Shown here in pieces: positions 25,459-35,227 of a stretch of DNA of 64,000 bases. Position 1 is the first letter of the stretch; each line of letters begins with the position of its first letter. The stretch is taken from assembly GCF_042466685.1 (NCBI RefSeq), contig NZ_CP170448.1, positions 248,001 through 312,000 on the forward strand, in the 5' to 3' direction. Source of the DNA: Vreelandella sp042466685. GTDB taxonomy: Bacteria > Pseudomonadota > Gammaproteobacteria > Pseudomonadales > Halomonadaceae. The notes beneath the pieces are model-generated. The model had not been told where the DNA came from, made no database searches, and saw nothing but the letters and a program-made list of their open reading frames with translations. The position numbers were made by a program, and so were the translations under genes.

Positions 25459-26382
25459 GTGGCAAAATTTCTTCTCTATCGAATACTGCAGGCCATCTTT
25501 GTGGTGATCGCCGTGACGCTGATCGTCTCTTTTGCGATCAGGTTAACCGGTGACCCGGCGGTTATGCTGGCGCAAGGGGCGGGGAGTATTACCGAGGCGG
25601 ATCTGGAAAGGATTCGTGAAGCCCTCGGCTTGAACCAATCCTTCCTGGCTCAATACGTCGGCTTCCTGCAAGGTCTAGTAGTGGGTGATTTTGGTCGTAG
25701 TTTTATGGGTGGTACACCCGTCAGCGATCTAATTGGTCGGGCCTTACCCGCCACTTTGGCGCTAGCTTTTGCTTCGCTGCTTGTCTCTATCGTGGTTTCG
25801 ATACCGCTGGGTATCAAGGCAGCAGTATCGCGGGGGAGGTGGCCCGACCAGATGATCAGAATTTTTTCCCTGATCGGGCTCTCTTTTCCTAACTTCTGGC
25901 TGGCCATCATGCTGGTGCTGCTGCTCTCTATCACGTTTAATCTGCTGCCGCCCAGTGGCATGGAGGGCTTCTCCAGCTTCATTATGCCCGCCGCAACGAT
26001 GGGGATCATTCTAACCGCCACTAACGTGCGCCTAGTGCGAACCACTATGTTGGACACCCTGCGCTCTCAGTACATCATGGTGGCCCGGGCAAAAGGCCTT
26101 TCCAACACGGTCGTACTCTACAAACATGCGCTGCGTAACTGCTCCATTCCGCTGATCACCTATTTTGGTTTGCAGTTTGGTGGATTGCTGGGCGGTATCG
26201 TGGTTGTCGAGCGCGTCTTTAACTGGCCGGGATTAGGCACCTTGGCTTTCGAAGCCGTGTCGGCCCGGGACTACCCTGTCTTACAAGGCGTTATTACCGT
26301 GCTCTCGTTAATGATCATCTCCATCAACCTTCTCGTTGATATCGCCTATGGCCTGGTCGACCCCAGGGTGCGCAAGGAATAA
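25459..26382 (+). CDS. Peptide ABC transporter permease (DppB type)
   Basis: 307-residue inner-membrane permease with a GTG start. The N-terminus AKFLLYRILQAIFVVIAVTL, the periplasmic LGLNQSFLAQYVGFLQGLVVGDFG and the cytoplasmic loop RAKGLSNTVVLYKHALRN are those of the DppB/GsiC class. It forms the pore with the next gene, which begins two bases after its stop. Confidence 0.9.
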   Translation: MAKFLLYRILQAIFVVIAVTLIVSFAIRLTGDPAVMLAQGAGSITEADLERIREALGLNQSFLAQYVGFLQGLVVGDFGRSFMGGTPVSDLIGRALPATLALAFASLLVSIVVSIPLGIKAAVSRGRWPDQMIRIFSLIGLSFPNFWLAIMLVLLLSITFNLLPPSGMEGFSSFIMPAATMGIILTATNVRLVRTTMLDTLRSQYIMVARAKGLSNTVVLYKHALRNCSIPLITYFGLQFGGLLGGIVVVERVFNWPGLGTLAFEAVSARDYPVLQGVITVLSLMIISINLLVDIAYGLVDPRVRKE

Positions 26383-26384
26383 CC

Positions 26385-27239
26385 ATGACGGCAGCTATCA
26401 AAAGCGACAAATTGAAACGCTTTAAAAACCTTGAATTTATCCTTGGCGTGCTGCTTGTGGGCGGTATCGGTTTAGCGGTGATCTTCTCCGGCTGGCTGTT
26501 TCCCGGGGGAGGTTCAGAGCTGAACTTGGCCTACCGCTTAACGCCGCCGCTGCTAGAGCCCAGCTTTCCGCTAGGCACTGATCCGTTAGGCAGAGATGTA
26601 CTAGCGAGGGTGATTATTGGCGGTGAAATCTCGTTAAAAGTCGGCGTCTACTCAGCCCTCGGTGCGGTGGTGATCGGCATCATTATGGGCTTGGTATCCG
26701 GTTACTACGGTGGGTTTCTGGATATGATCGTGATGCGCTTTGCCGACGTGCAACTGGCGCTGCCCTTTATCCTGCTGGCGATTACCTTTATCGCCGTGAT
26801 TGGTGGCGGGTTAACCAATATGATTATTCTGCTGATTATCTCCCAGTGGGTGCAGTACGCGCGCTTGGTGCGCGGCTCGGTGCTATCGCTGCGCGACCGC
26901 GAATTTATTCTGGCGGCCAAAGCGATTGGGGTGAAGGATATCCGTATTCTGTTCCAGCATCTGTTGCCGAATCTGATTGGCCCCGTCATCGTGCTGATGA
27001 CCCTCAATGTGGCCAATAATATTCTGCTGGAGAGCAGCCTGACCTTTTTAGGCTTAGGCGTGGATCCGGTGATTCCCAGCTGGGGCGGCATGCTGGCTGA
27101 AGGGCGCACCTACCTGCAAACGGCGTGGTGGGTTAGCGTGTTCCCTGGCTTGGCTATTCTGTTAACCGTGCTGGGGCTGAACCTGCTGGGTGACTGGCTC
27201 CGGGATGCCCTGGATCCCACAGGACGTACTTCCTTATGA
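26385..27239 (+). CDS. Peptide ABC transporter permease (DppC type)
   Basis: 284-residue permease of the DppC/GsiD class: PLGTDPLGRDVLARVIIGG, the cytoplasmic AAKAIGVKDIRILFQHLLPN and SLTFLGLGVDPVIPSWGGML. It ends in an ATGA overlap with the carboxypeptidase gene, which ties import and peptide cleavage together at the translational level. Confidence 0.9.
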   Translation: MTAAIKSDKLKRFKNLEFILGVLLVGGIGLAVIFSGWLFPGGGSELNLAYRLTPPLLEPSFPLGTDPLGRDVLARVIIGGEISLKVGVYSALGAVVIGIIMGLVSGYYGGFLDMIVMRFADVQLALPFILLAITFIAVIGGGLTNMIILLIISQWVQYARLVRGSVLSLRDREFILAAKAIGVKDIRILFQHLLPNLIGPVIVLMTLNVANNILLESSLTFLGLGVDPVIPSWGGMLAEGRTYLQTAWWVSVFPGLAILLTVLGLNLLGDWLRDALDPTGRTSL

Positions 27240-29011
27240 CCAACGATCCCCGTATCGAGATCTTGTTAGAGCGCTTTTTCCCACGCACCACGCGATCTTT
27301 GCTTGATGAGTACGCCACACCTGCCTATCACGGTTATCAGTTGGAGGCGTGGGTCTTCGACGATGAAAGCGAACGCCAAGCCACAGAGACGGCCTTCAAG
27401 GCCGCGGGTATCAGTGCGCGCCTGCGCAGTGCCTATAAGCCCCTGGTGCACTTCTTTTTAGAGGAGTTCTCGTGGGCGGCGCTGCAGTCGTTGGTCATTG
27501 AGTATCCGGTGTTAGCACATGCGCCGCGCCGCTTTCTGCTGGAAGCCTACCCGCTTGCGGGGCTGCTTCCGCAAGGTGTAGCGCTACGCTGGGAGGAAGT
27601 TAATGTCACGCCCTCCACTGACCCTACGCCTCTCTATTATCGCGTCCGTGTGGAGCGTAGCACTGGGGAGCTGGAAACGTATTGGGTTGAAGCACCTAAC
27701 CGTCAACATTTAGATCATGTAGACGAAGCACAGTGCTCGCCCTGTGGCTGGCTGCGGCTTACCTCTCCCAATGGCGAGGTGAGCGAGTCGATTGTTGAGA
27801 CGGATTTTGAGGCGCTGTTTCAAGCGGCAATGGAGACGTTATCCTCAACCCAGTGGCAGGCAGCATCTCCCTACTTCGAAGAGCTCAACTTTACGGTGCA
27901 GTTGCCCTGTAGCGACCGCCGCCTAGTGCTGGGCGATGAGCATATTAGCCTTGCCGAGGCGCTTCATGAAGAACTCTATTTTTCTAGTCTGGAGTATTTC
28001 CAGCGGAGAGCAGGGTTGGCGCTGGGGGATCGATCCATTCAGCCGGGGCAGATTGTGCCGGAAGTCTTCTCTCACGGTGAGCAAGCCTATTTGAAGGTTA
28101 GCCTACGGCCTTTGGATGCTTCTCAACTGCCGCGTGCAGAGGTGGAGCTGGAGAGCGCTGGGCAGGCTATCGGTGTTGAGCAAATAGAGGCGTTATTGGC
28201 AGAGATGGGGGGGCAGTCGTTAGGCGCCAAGACACGCACGGGGAGAGCGGTAGAGGCGCGTTATATCGTCGGTGGTGACCGCGCCGTGATGATCAGTGCG
28301 GGTCAGCATGCCAACGAGACCTCCGGCGTGGTGGGGGCGTTGCGTGCCGCTGCGAAGCTTAGCGGTAAGCCAGAGGCCCACTTCGTTATCTCGCCCTTGG
28401 AAAACCCTGATGGCTACGCGTTGCAAGGTCGGCTCATCGCCACTCAGCCGCGGCATATGCACCACGCAGCGCGCTACACCGCCTTTGGGAATGACCTACA
28501 GAGCCAGCCGCTTGGGCAGCCATTTGAACATGCTATTCGTGAACAGGCATTCGCTCTCAGTAGTGCCGGACTGCATGTCAATCTGCACAGCTACCCGGCC
28601 CATGAATGGACACGGCCGTTAAACGGTTACGTGCCCCGTGGTTTTGAGATGTGGACGATTCCCAAGGGCTTCTTTCTGATCTTGCGCCACCAACCAGGCT
28701 ATGGCACAGCGGCTGAGCAGTTGGTGGAAGCCGTTACCGAGGAGCTTGCGCAAGTGCCTGGACTGGTCGAGTTTAATGACGCGCAAATTGCACTGTTTGA
28801 AATTCATGCGGGGACGTTAACTTTCCCGATATTGAATGGCTTCCCCTATCTTATCTCGGAAGACGCCGATCAATTAACGCCACTGATGCTAATTACCGAA
28901 TACCCTGATGAAACCCTAACCGGCAAACCTTATGTACAAGCTCATACCGCGCAAATGGCAACGGTGGTGGCGGCCTACAACGCCTTTCAAACGCTCTCAC
29001 TGAATCGCTAA
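27236..29011 (+). CDS. M14-family zinc carboxypeptidase with a long N-terminal region
   Basis: 591 residues. The C-terminal part (from about 340) is an M14 peptidase: zinc ligands His358 and Glu361 in QHANET, His451 in LHSYPAHEW, the general base Glu555 in LITEYPDET. The NPDGYALQ segment is a further family feature. About 330 residues before it have no domain I recognise; they contain two similar-sized blocks and a probable substrate-positioning region. There is no signal peptide, so the enzyme should be cytoplasmic and act on peptides delivered by the importer encoded just before. It overlaps that operon by four bases (ATGA). Substrate class is inference. Confidence 0.8.
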   Translation: MTNDPRIEILLERFFPRTTRSLLDEYATPAYHGYQLEAWVFDDESERQATETAFKAAGISARLRSAYKPLVHFFLEEFSWAALQSLVIEYPVLAHAPRRFLLEAYPLAGLLPQGVALRWEEVNVTPSTDPTPLYYRVRVERSTGELETYWVEAPNRQHLDHVDEAQCSPCGWLRLTSPNGEVSESIVETDFEALFQAAMETLSSTQWQAASPYFEELNFTVQLPCSDRRLVLGDEHISLAEALHEELYFSSLEYFQRRAGLALGDRSIQPGQIVPEVFSHGEQAYLKVSLRPLDASQLPRAEVELESAGQAIGVEQIEALLAEMGGQSLGAKTRTGRAVEARYIVGGDRAVMISAGQHANETSGVVGALRAAAKLSGKPEAHFVISPLENPDGYALQGRLIATQPRHMHHAARYTAFGNDLQSQPLGQPFEHAIREQAFALSSAGLHVNLHSYPAHEWTRPLNGYVPRGFEMWTIPKGFFLILRHQPGYGTAAEQLVEAVTEELAQVPGLVEFNDAQIALFEIHAGTLTFPILNGFPYLISEDADQLTPLMLITEYPDETLTGKPYVQAHTAQMATVVAAYNAFQTLSLNR

Positions 29012-29063
29012 TCTCCATGACGGCGTGAATGTCACAATGGCGTCGCGCTGTTACAATGGATAA

Positions 29064-30755
29064 ATGAACAGTGCTTTCGCAACGCCTACCGCCTCCCTCG
29101 ACGACCCCTTCTACTACCTGACGAACTTCCGCTTCGTTTTGGTCTGGGTGGGGGAGCGCCACGCTGATCTGCTCGCAGCAGACGAACTCGCTTTTGTTGA
29201 ACAGTTTGAAAGCTTACCGCAGTCCTCCCAAGCACTGCTGGTGCGCATGGTGATGCGCAAAGGTGAACTGTTTCGGCTCAGCAAGCTCAGTTATGCCGAG
29301 GTCGGTGACAGTGCCGCTGCGATGGCGCCCTTGATCGCGCTAGGTTGGGTCGATAGCGACCCGGCGCTTAGCGTCGATGAACTGTTTAACCAGCTACGCC
29401 TGGCCGAACTGCGCCAAGCGTTGGCGGCGGATATACGCGCCGCCGGGCTGAGCGCCTCTAGCGCCAAAACCGCGCTCTACGACACCCTGGCAGGCCGACT
29501 GACACAAACCGTACCGCTGCAGACATGGTGGCCCAACGCGCCTGACCGTGTGGTGCGCCTCACCGTCATGGAGACCTGTGACCGGCTGCGGTTGATGTTC
29601 TTTGGCAACCTGCGCCAGGACTGGGCGGAGTTCGTTCTAACCGAGCTTGGTATGCAGCGTTTTGAGGTGGTGCCTTTCACGCCGCACTCCCGTGCTTTCC
29701 AGTCGCGCCAGGAGGTCGATACCTATTTAGCACTCCACCGCCTGCGCCAACGCCTTGATGCAGGGGAGCTGCCCGCCGACCTGTACCTTGAATTGCCGCC
29801 AGCGTCGGACAACCGCTGGCTGGCCACGCGGCGCGCTCGGTTACTGCTGCAACTGGGTCGCGAGGCGGAGCGCAGTGGTGACTCGGCGCTTGCGCTGACA
29901 CTCTATGGCGATGCAGAGAGTAGCGAAGCGCGCATTCGACAGCTACGTGTGTTGGAGCGAGTGGGCGAACATCAAGCGGCTTTTGAGCTGGCGACCCAGG
30001 CGCTGAATAGCAGCCCTAACGAGACCGAACATCAAGCTCTGGCACGGCTGCTGCCCCGTTTGCAGCGGCGGCTTAAAATGCCTGTTGTACCGAGTGAGCC
30101 AGAGCCTGCCCATGAGCGTTGGGAGCTTACATTGCCAGGGCCGCAAAGCGTGGAGCGCGCTGTAGTTCAATCACTTAGCGAGCCCCAGGCACCGGTCTGC
30201 TATGTGGAAAACAGCCTGCTGACCGGACTGTTTGGACTGCTCTGCTGGTCGGCTATTTTCGCCCCGCTGCCAGGTGCCTTCTTTCACCCTTTTCACAACG
30301 GCCCGGCGGACTTGTATCGCGACGATTTCGTGGCGCGGCGGCGTCATGCCTTTGATGCTTGTCTGGGGTGCTTGGAAGACGGCAGCTACCGGGAGGTTAT
30401 TCGGGCGACCTGGCGGGAGAAACAGGGGCTGGCCTCCCCCTTTGTGCACTGGCCAATTGTCGATGAGCCGCTGGTTGAGCTGGCGCTCAAGTGTATCCCC
30501 GCTGAGCATTTAAGGGCCTGTTTCGAACGCTTGCTGGGTGACTTGAAAGCCAACCGGGCAGGGCTGCCGGATTTGATTCAGTTTATGCCCGACGCACCCG
30601 CGGGTGAGCCGCGCTACCGGATGATCGAAGTCAAAGGCCCCGGCGACCGGCTGCAGGATAACCAGCGCCGCTGGCTCGCGTTCTTTCATCGTCATGAGAT
30701 GCCCGTCGCGGTGTGTTACGTGCGCTGGGCAGATAGCGCCGAGCCGACGTCATGA
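29064..30755 (+). CDS. FAN1-like VRR-NUC domain nuclease
   Basis: 563-residue protein. The C-terminal VRR-NUC domain has the PD-(D/E)XK core: Asp503 in LPDLIQF and Glu522-x-Lys524 in MIEVKGPGDRLQDNQRRW. The upstream parts match bacterial FAN1: an N-terminal YYLTNFRFVLVWV helix region, a SAP-like QLRLAELRQALAADIRAAGLSAS segment, a helical repeat region and the VYCENSLLTGLFGLLCW-type stretch before the nuclease. FAN1 proteins trim 5' flaps and unhook interstrand cross-links. It overlaps the helicase gene by four bases (ATGA), so the two products are likely made together. Confidence 0.88.
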   Translation: MNSAFATPTASLDDPFYYLTNFRFVLVWVGERHADLLAADELAFVEQFESLPQSSQALLVRMVMRKGELFRLSKLSYAEVGDSAAAMAPLIALGWVDSDPALSVDELFNQLRLAELRQALAADIRAAGLSASSAKTALYDTLAGRLTQTVPLQTWWPNAPDRVVRLTVMETCDRLRLMFFGNLRQDWAEFVLTELGMQRFEVVPFTPHSRAFQSRQEVDTYLALHRLRQRLDAGELPADLYLELPPASDNRWLATRRARLLLQLGREAERSGDSALALTLYGDAESSEARIRQLRVLERVGEHQAAFELATQALNSSPNETEHQALARLLPRLQRRLKMPVVPSEPEPAHERWELTLPGPQSVERAVVQSLSEPQAPVCYVENSLLTGLFGLLCWSAIFAPLPGAFFHPFHNGPADLYRDDFVARRRHAFDACLGCLEDGSYREVIRATWREKQGLASPFVHWPIVDEPLVELALKCIPAEHLRACFERLLGDLKANRAGLPDLIQFMPDAPAGEPRYRMIEVKGPGDRLQDNQRRWLAFFHRHEMPVAVCYVRWADSAEPTS

Positions 30756-33037
30756 GCGCGACCTATCGCGTCGCCGTGCGTGCGCTGTGCGAATTCACCG
30801 CCCGTGAAGGTGATCTTGATCACCGCTTTACCCCAGCCCCCAGTGCTCAGGAAGGTATACAAGGACATACGCTGGTGGCTAGCCGACGCGGGGCAGACTA
30901 TATCGCCGAACTGCCCCTGTCGGGCATCTTTGAGGGGCTGACGGTGACGGGGCGTGCCGATGGCTTTGACCCAACGGCCAACCGCTTGGAAGAAGTCAAA
31001 ACCCACCGCGGCAGCCTTGAGCGCATGGCCGATAACCAGCGCGCTCTGCACTGGGCGCAGGTAAAAGTCTACGGCGCGCTACTCTGCAAAGAGCGCGGCC
31101 TGGGGCACATCACCTTAACGCTGGTGTACCTAGAGATCGCCAGCGGCAAGGAGACCCTGCTCAGCCAGGAAGCCAGCGCCGAGGAACTGGAGGTTTTTTT
31201 TGCCGACCAGTGCCAGCGCTTTCTCGCCTGGGCGGAGCAGGAGGCCGGGCATCGCCTGCACCGCGACAGCGCCCTACACTCTCTGCGTTTTCCCCACACT
31301 GCGTTTCGCAGCGGTCAGCGCGAACTTGCCGAAGACGTTTATAAAGCCACCAGCACAGGACGCTGCCTGCTCGCTCAGGCGCCCACCGGGATTGGCAAAA
31401 CGCTGGGTACGCTGTTTCCCATGCTCTCGGCCATGCCGCGGCAACGGCTTGATCGGATCGCTTTTCTGACCATGAAAACCCCCGGTCGCCGGTTGGCGCT
31501 GGATGCCCTGGCGACGTTGCGTACCCGTCATGACGATGAGGAGGCGTTGCCGCTTCGCGTGTTGGAACTGGTAGCGCGGGAGAAGGCCTGCGAATACCCT
31601 GATCGCGCCTGTCATGGCGAGTCCTGCCCGTTAGCGGCGGGCTTCTACGACCGCCTGCCTGCCGCCCGCCAAGCCGCGGTGGCGCAGCAGTGGCTGGATC
31701 GCGACGCGCTGCGCGACGTGGCGCTGGCTCATGACGTGTGCCCGTATTACCTGGGCCAGGAGCTGGCGCGCTGGGCGGATGTGATCGTTGGCGACGTTAA
31801 CCACTGGTTCGATAGTCATGCGCTGCTGCACAGCTTGGCCCAGGCGAATGACTGGCGAACGGGCGTGCTGGTCGACGAAGCACATAACCTGGTGGAGCGC
31901 GCCCGGGGTATGTACAGCGCCGAACTCGACCAGCAGCGCTTGAGCCGACTGCGGCGTGTTGCCCCTAAAGCGCTCTCCCGGCCACTGGGGCGCTTGGCCC
32001 GCCAGTGGCAGGCGGTGTTCAAAGACGCTGGCGTGGAAGACGTCGGCGAACCGGGTAAACCCGTCTATCGGCTGCTGACGACGCTACCCGATAAGCTGGT
32101 AGCTGCCGCTCAGCAAGTGGGCGCTGCGATTACTGACCATCTGGGTGAGCACCCCGAGGATGCGACGCTTGAGCTCCAGGAGCTGCTGTTCGAGTCGCTG
32201 GCGTTCTGCCGCTTAGCGGAGCGCTTTGGGGATCACTCGCTATGTGACCTTACCCGCCATGGCCGTGGGCGGGCGCTGCTGGGGCTTCGCAATCTGATAC
32301 CCGGTGATTTCCTGGCCCCGCGGTTTAACACTGCCCACTCAGTGGTGCTGTTTTCTGCCACGCTCTCACCCGCTCACTACTATCGAGACCTGCTGGGGTT
32401 GCCGGGTAATACGGTGTGGCAGGAAGTAGCGTCGCCCTTTGCTGCGCACCAGCTTGAAGTGCGCGTACGCAGCGATATTTCGACGCGCTTTCGTGATCGG
32501 GAGGCGTCCGTTGAGCCGATGGTGGCGACCATGGCGCAGCAGTATCAGCGCAAGCCCGGCCACTATTTAGCTTTCTTCAGTAGCTTTGCCTATTTAGAGG
32601 CGGTGCTGGCGAAGTTTCGCGAGGCGCATTCTGAGATAGCCGTTTTCAGCCAGACCCGCGGAATGCCGGAAGCCCAGCGCGAGGCATTTTTGGCGCGCTT
32701 TACGCCCGGTGGAAAAGGCATCGGCTTTGCGGTGTTGGGCGGCGCCTTTGCCGAAGGGATCGACCTGCCCGGCGACCGGCTAATCGGCGCCTTTGTCGCC
32801 ACCCTGGGCCTGCCACCGTTCAATGACTTCAACGAAGCGCTCAAGGCGCGGCTCTCCGCGCGGTTCGGTCAGGGTGACGACTACACCTACCGCATTCCCG
32901 GCATGATTAAAGTAGTCCAAGCCGCCGGCCGGGTGATTCGCAGTCCAGACGATGAAGGCGTTGTGGTATTAATGGATGATCGTTTTGCCCAGACCAGCGT
33001 GCGTGCGCTACTGCCACGCTGGTGGTCGCCGGGCTGA
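30752..33037 (+). CDS. DinG/Rad3-type Fe-S helicase with N-terminal PD-(D/E)XK (Cas4-like) nuclease domain
   Basis: 761 residues. An N-terminal region has Asp70 in TGRADGFD, Glu81-x-Lys83 in LEEVKTHRG and a QxxxY motif (Gln103, Tyr107), the pattern of a Cas4/RecB-like nuclease. Then follow Walker A APTGIGKT (210-217), four cysteines (280, 287, 292, 330) placed as in Fe-S helicases of the XPD/DinG class, and VDEAHNL (374-380). Helicase motif regions continue to IKVVQAAGRVIRSPDDEGVVVLMDDRF. It is probably a 5'-3' DNA helicase that feeds its own or the FAN1-like nuclease. The same two-gene pairing occurs in other proteobacteria to my knowledge; its function is not established here. Confidence 0.85.
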   Translation: MSATYRVAVRALCEFTAREGDLDHRFTPAPSAQEGIQGHTLVASRRGADYIAELPLSGIFEGLTVTGRADGFDPTANRLEEVKTHRGSLERMADNQRALHWAQVKVYGALLCKERGLGHITLTLVYLEIASGKETLLSQEASAEELEVFFADQCQRFLAWAEQEAGHRLHRDSALHSLRFPHTAFRSGQRELAEDVYKATSTGRCLLAQAPTGIGKTLGTLFPMLSAMPRQRLDRIAFLTMKTPGRRLALDALATLRTRHDDEEALPLRVLELVAREKACEYPDRACHGESCPLAAGFYDRLPAARQAAVAQQWLDRDALRDVALAHDVCPYYLGQELARWADVIVGDVNHWFDSHALLHSLAQANDWRTGVLVDEAHNLVERARGMYSAELDQQRLSRLRRVAPKALSRPLGRLARQWQAVFKDAGVEDVGEPGKPVYRLLTTLPDKLVAAAQQVGAAITDHLGEHPEDATLELQELLFESLAFCRLAERFGDHSLCDLTRHGRGRALLGLRNLIPGDFLAPRFNTAHSVVLFSATLSPAHYYRDLLGLPGNTVWQEVASPFAAHQLEVRVRSDISTRFRDREASVEPMVATMAQQYQRKPGHYLAFFSSFAYLEAVLAKFREAHSEIAVFSQTRGMPEAQREAFLARFTPGGKGIGFAVLGGAFAEGIDLPGDRLIGAFVATLGLPPFNDFNEALKARLSARFGQGDDYTYRIPGMIKVVQAAGRVIRSPDDEGVVVLMDDRFAQTSVRALLPRWWSPG

Positions 33038-33173
33038 GCATGCTAAACGGGGCAGGTGTTTTTCGTTCCGGCGGCTATGCTTAAGGGACGATGCTAAACG
33101 ACCATCAGGCCACGGAAGCGGCCACGGTAGCCAGTCAGGCTGGGCACCGTTCAACACAAGGGAGTGTTACGTC

Positions 33174-34361
33174 ATGAAGAAGCCCATCAGCTTTTTTGTT
33201 CACCATCAGGGGCGCGGCCATGCGCGGCGCACCATGGCGATTATCCGCCAGTTTTCGGCCGACCGCCCAGTCAGCGTGATGACGGCGGATCCTTCGCTGT
33301 TTGATGGTTTCGAGCGCGAGATTGAGCTTGTACCGTTGCCTGACATGATCGGCGCAGAAGTGCCCACCCAGGCATTGTTTGACCAGCCCACGCCTTCGGT
33401 TATGCACTGTGTGCCCATGGGCGTGGTCGAAATGCGCCAGACCATGCGGCGCATTCTGGATCATCTGGACGATAGCGACGCCGGACTATTTGTCATTGAT
33501 GTCTCGGCGGAGCTGGCGCTGCTGTCGCGTATCGCGAGTATTCCAGCGGTCAAGGTTCGCATGCACGGCGACCGTAACGACCCGGGGCACCTGGGCGCGT
33601 ATGAGGCGTGCGTCGGCATGTTGGCGCCCTATGATGAGCGCCTTGAGCAGGACGATTACCCTAGCCACCTGCGCCAAAAGACGTTTTACACGGGAGGGCT
33701 GTGTACCACCGCCGCCGAGATACCTGAACGCGTCGAAGCACGCCGCCGACTGGGGCTCGACCCGAACCGGGAAATCGTTTTAGTGCTTACTGGAGGCGGC
33801 GGCTCGGGCACCCCCTATGCGCCGTTGACCGTGGCAGCGCGTGCCGCGCCTAATACATTGTTCGTGACAATTGGCCCGCTGCATCGGGAGGGTCACGAAA
33901 CCGATTTTGCCAACCTGATCAACGTTGGCTGGGTCGATAACGTGGTGGATTACCTGGCAGCCAGCGATAGCGTGCTAGCGTCCGCTGGTGACAATACCGT
34001 ACATGAAATCGCCATGTTGAAACGCCCCTATATCGTGGCGCCGGAGTGGCGCTACTTCGGCGAGCAGACCCGCAAAGCCGAACGGCTGGCGGAGCTGGAT
34101 GCAGCGGTCAACATGGCCGTCTGGCCCGGCGACTATGCCGGCTGGCAGGCAGTGTTAGAAAAAGCCCGGGGGCTGGATGTCAGTGTGCTGGCCGAGCTGT
34201 ATAGCGCGGACGCCGCCCGGCATGCAGCCGAGTGGCTGGAAGCCTGCGTTGACCGGCTCTGGGCAGGGGTGCCCACCGCAACCTCTTCAGGGAGTCGGTC
34301 TGCTAAACGCCTGGTCGCCGAGTTTGCCACTCAGGTCGCGGCGTCTGAAGTTCAGCCATAA
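33174..34361 (+). CDS. MurG/GT28-like glycosyltransferase
   Basis: 395-residue GT-B type protein starting MKKPISFFVHHQGRGHARRT, with the glycine-histidine-rich opening of GT28-like enzymes, and the donor-site region LVLTGGGGSGTPYAPLT plus VDYLAASDSVLASAGDNTVHEIAMLKRP. AAGGGAG lies upstream of the ATG at 33174; the longer frame from 32976 is not supported. Acceptor and sugar are not readable. It converges with the GT2 gene and overlaps its 3' end by 10 bases. It opens a block of four sugar-transfer genes. Confidence 0.78.
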   Translation: MKKPISFFVHHQGRGHARRTMAIIRQFSADRPVSVMTADPSLFDGFEREIELVPLPDMIGAEVPTQALFDQPTPSVMHCVPMGVVEMRQTMRRILDHLDDSDAGLFVIDVSAELALLSRIASIPAVKVRMHGDRNDPGHLGAYEACVGMLAPYDERLEQDDYPSHLRQKTFYTGGLCTTAAEIPERVEARRRLGLDPNREIVLVLTGGGGSGTPYAPLTVAARAAPNTLFVTIGPLHREGHETDFANLINVGWVDNVVDYLAASDSVLASAGDNTVHEIAMLKRPYIVAPEWRYFGEQTRKAERLAELDAAVNMAVWPGDYAGWQAVLEKARGLDVSVLAELYSADAARHAAEWLEACVDRLWAGVPTATSSGSRSAKRLVAEFATQVAASEVQP

Positions 34362-35227
34362 CGGGCGCTGGCAGGTAGGCGCGCGGCAGCAATCTCCTCC
34401 TGGGTGGGGTGCCTAACGATCTCGATGACCTCTGCTACCGGCGACCAGCGAATGGCGCCGGCTTCGTGAAACTGGTTTAGCCAGTACTCCATGCACCACT
34501 GCTCCCAGCGTGCGTAAAAGCGCCTCGCGTTGGCAATAATCGCCTCGAAGTGCGGCCAGGGTGGGGCATACATCGGGTGGTGCTGGTGCCAGGCAAGCGC
34601 ACCGCCCAACCAGTAGAGCGGCACGTTGGCCGCTGCCAGTCGCCAGGCGTAGTCGGTCTCCTCTCCGCCGTACCCCCTGTACTCTTCATCCATGCCGCCC
34701 GCGCGATGGTGATCCTGGCGCATCAGAGCAAATGAGAGCCCCCAAAGATTGCCATGGTCAGGCTCATGTCGTATCTCATCGTCTTCAATGGCTGGACGCG
34801 CCGGGTGGCGTTCGCCCAGGGCGGCTAGGCGCGCAAGATCCAATGTACCGTCTACGCCGTGGCGCACCGCGTCTGCGGGCAGGTAGTGCACTTCGCTGAT
34901 ATAGAGCGCTGGTCGTTGGATAAGCGCTTCACGGTAGCGCGCAACCAGCGTGGGTGAGGCGATGCAGTCAACATCCAGAAATATCAGCGCATCAAAAGCG
35001 GCGGCATTGACCGCTTCGTTACGCGCCTTGGCCAACGGCAGGGCATCGCCTTCAACCATGATGTGACGAACCGGGAAATGCGTTTTGGGTAGGTCTGTTT
35101 CGACTTCGGGCTGCATCCAGGCAATCACCAACTCGTCCGGTTGCTGCGTCTGGGCTTCCAGGCTCAGCATGAGGTTGACCAGATGTTCGTGGCGGTTTCT
35201 AACCAGCGTCAAAGCGCTTACCTTCAT
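34352..35227 (-). CDS. GT2-family glycosyltransferase
   Basis: 291-residue GT-A protein. LTLVRNRHEHLVNLMLSLEAQT opens the nucleotide-binding part; the metal-binding DxD appears as FLDVDCIAS; the galactosyltransferase-like C-terminal signature is YRGYGGEETDYAWR. There are no membrane segments. Its start overlaps the stop of the sucrose-phosphate synthase-like gene by four bases (ATGA), so it is translated from the same message. Product unknown. Confidence 0.85.
   Translation of the reverse strand: MKVSALTLVRNRHEHLVNLMLSLEAQTQQPDELVIAWMQPEVETDLPKTHFPVRHIMVEGDALPLAKARNEAVNAAAFDALIFLDVDCIASPTLVARYREALIQRPALYISEVHYLPADAVRHGVDGTLDLARLAALGERHPARPAIEDDEIRHEPDHGNLWGLSFALMRQDHHRAGGMDEEYRGYGGEETDYAWRLAAANVPLYWLGGALAWHQHHPMYAPPWPHFEAIIANARRFYARWEQWCMEYWLNQFHEAGAIRWSPVAEVIEIVRHPTQEEIAAARLPASARYG

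Noticed and set aside
30716..31051. Minus-strand ORF in the helicase gene
   Set aside because: Antisense to conserved nuclease-domain codons; no start signals.
32976..33173. 66-residue N-terminal extension of the GT28-like protein
   Set aside because: No ribosome binding site at 32976, it overlaps the helicase gene, and the sequence is unlike the family; AAGGGAG and ATG at 33174 fit.
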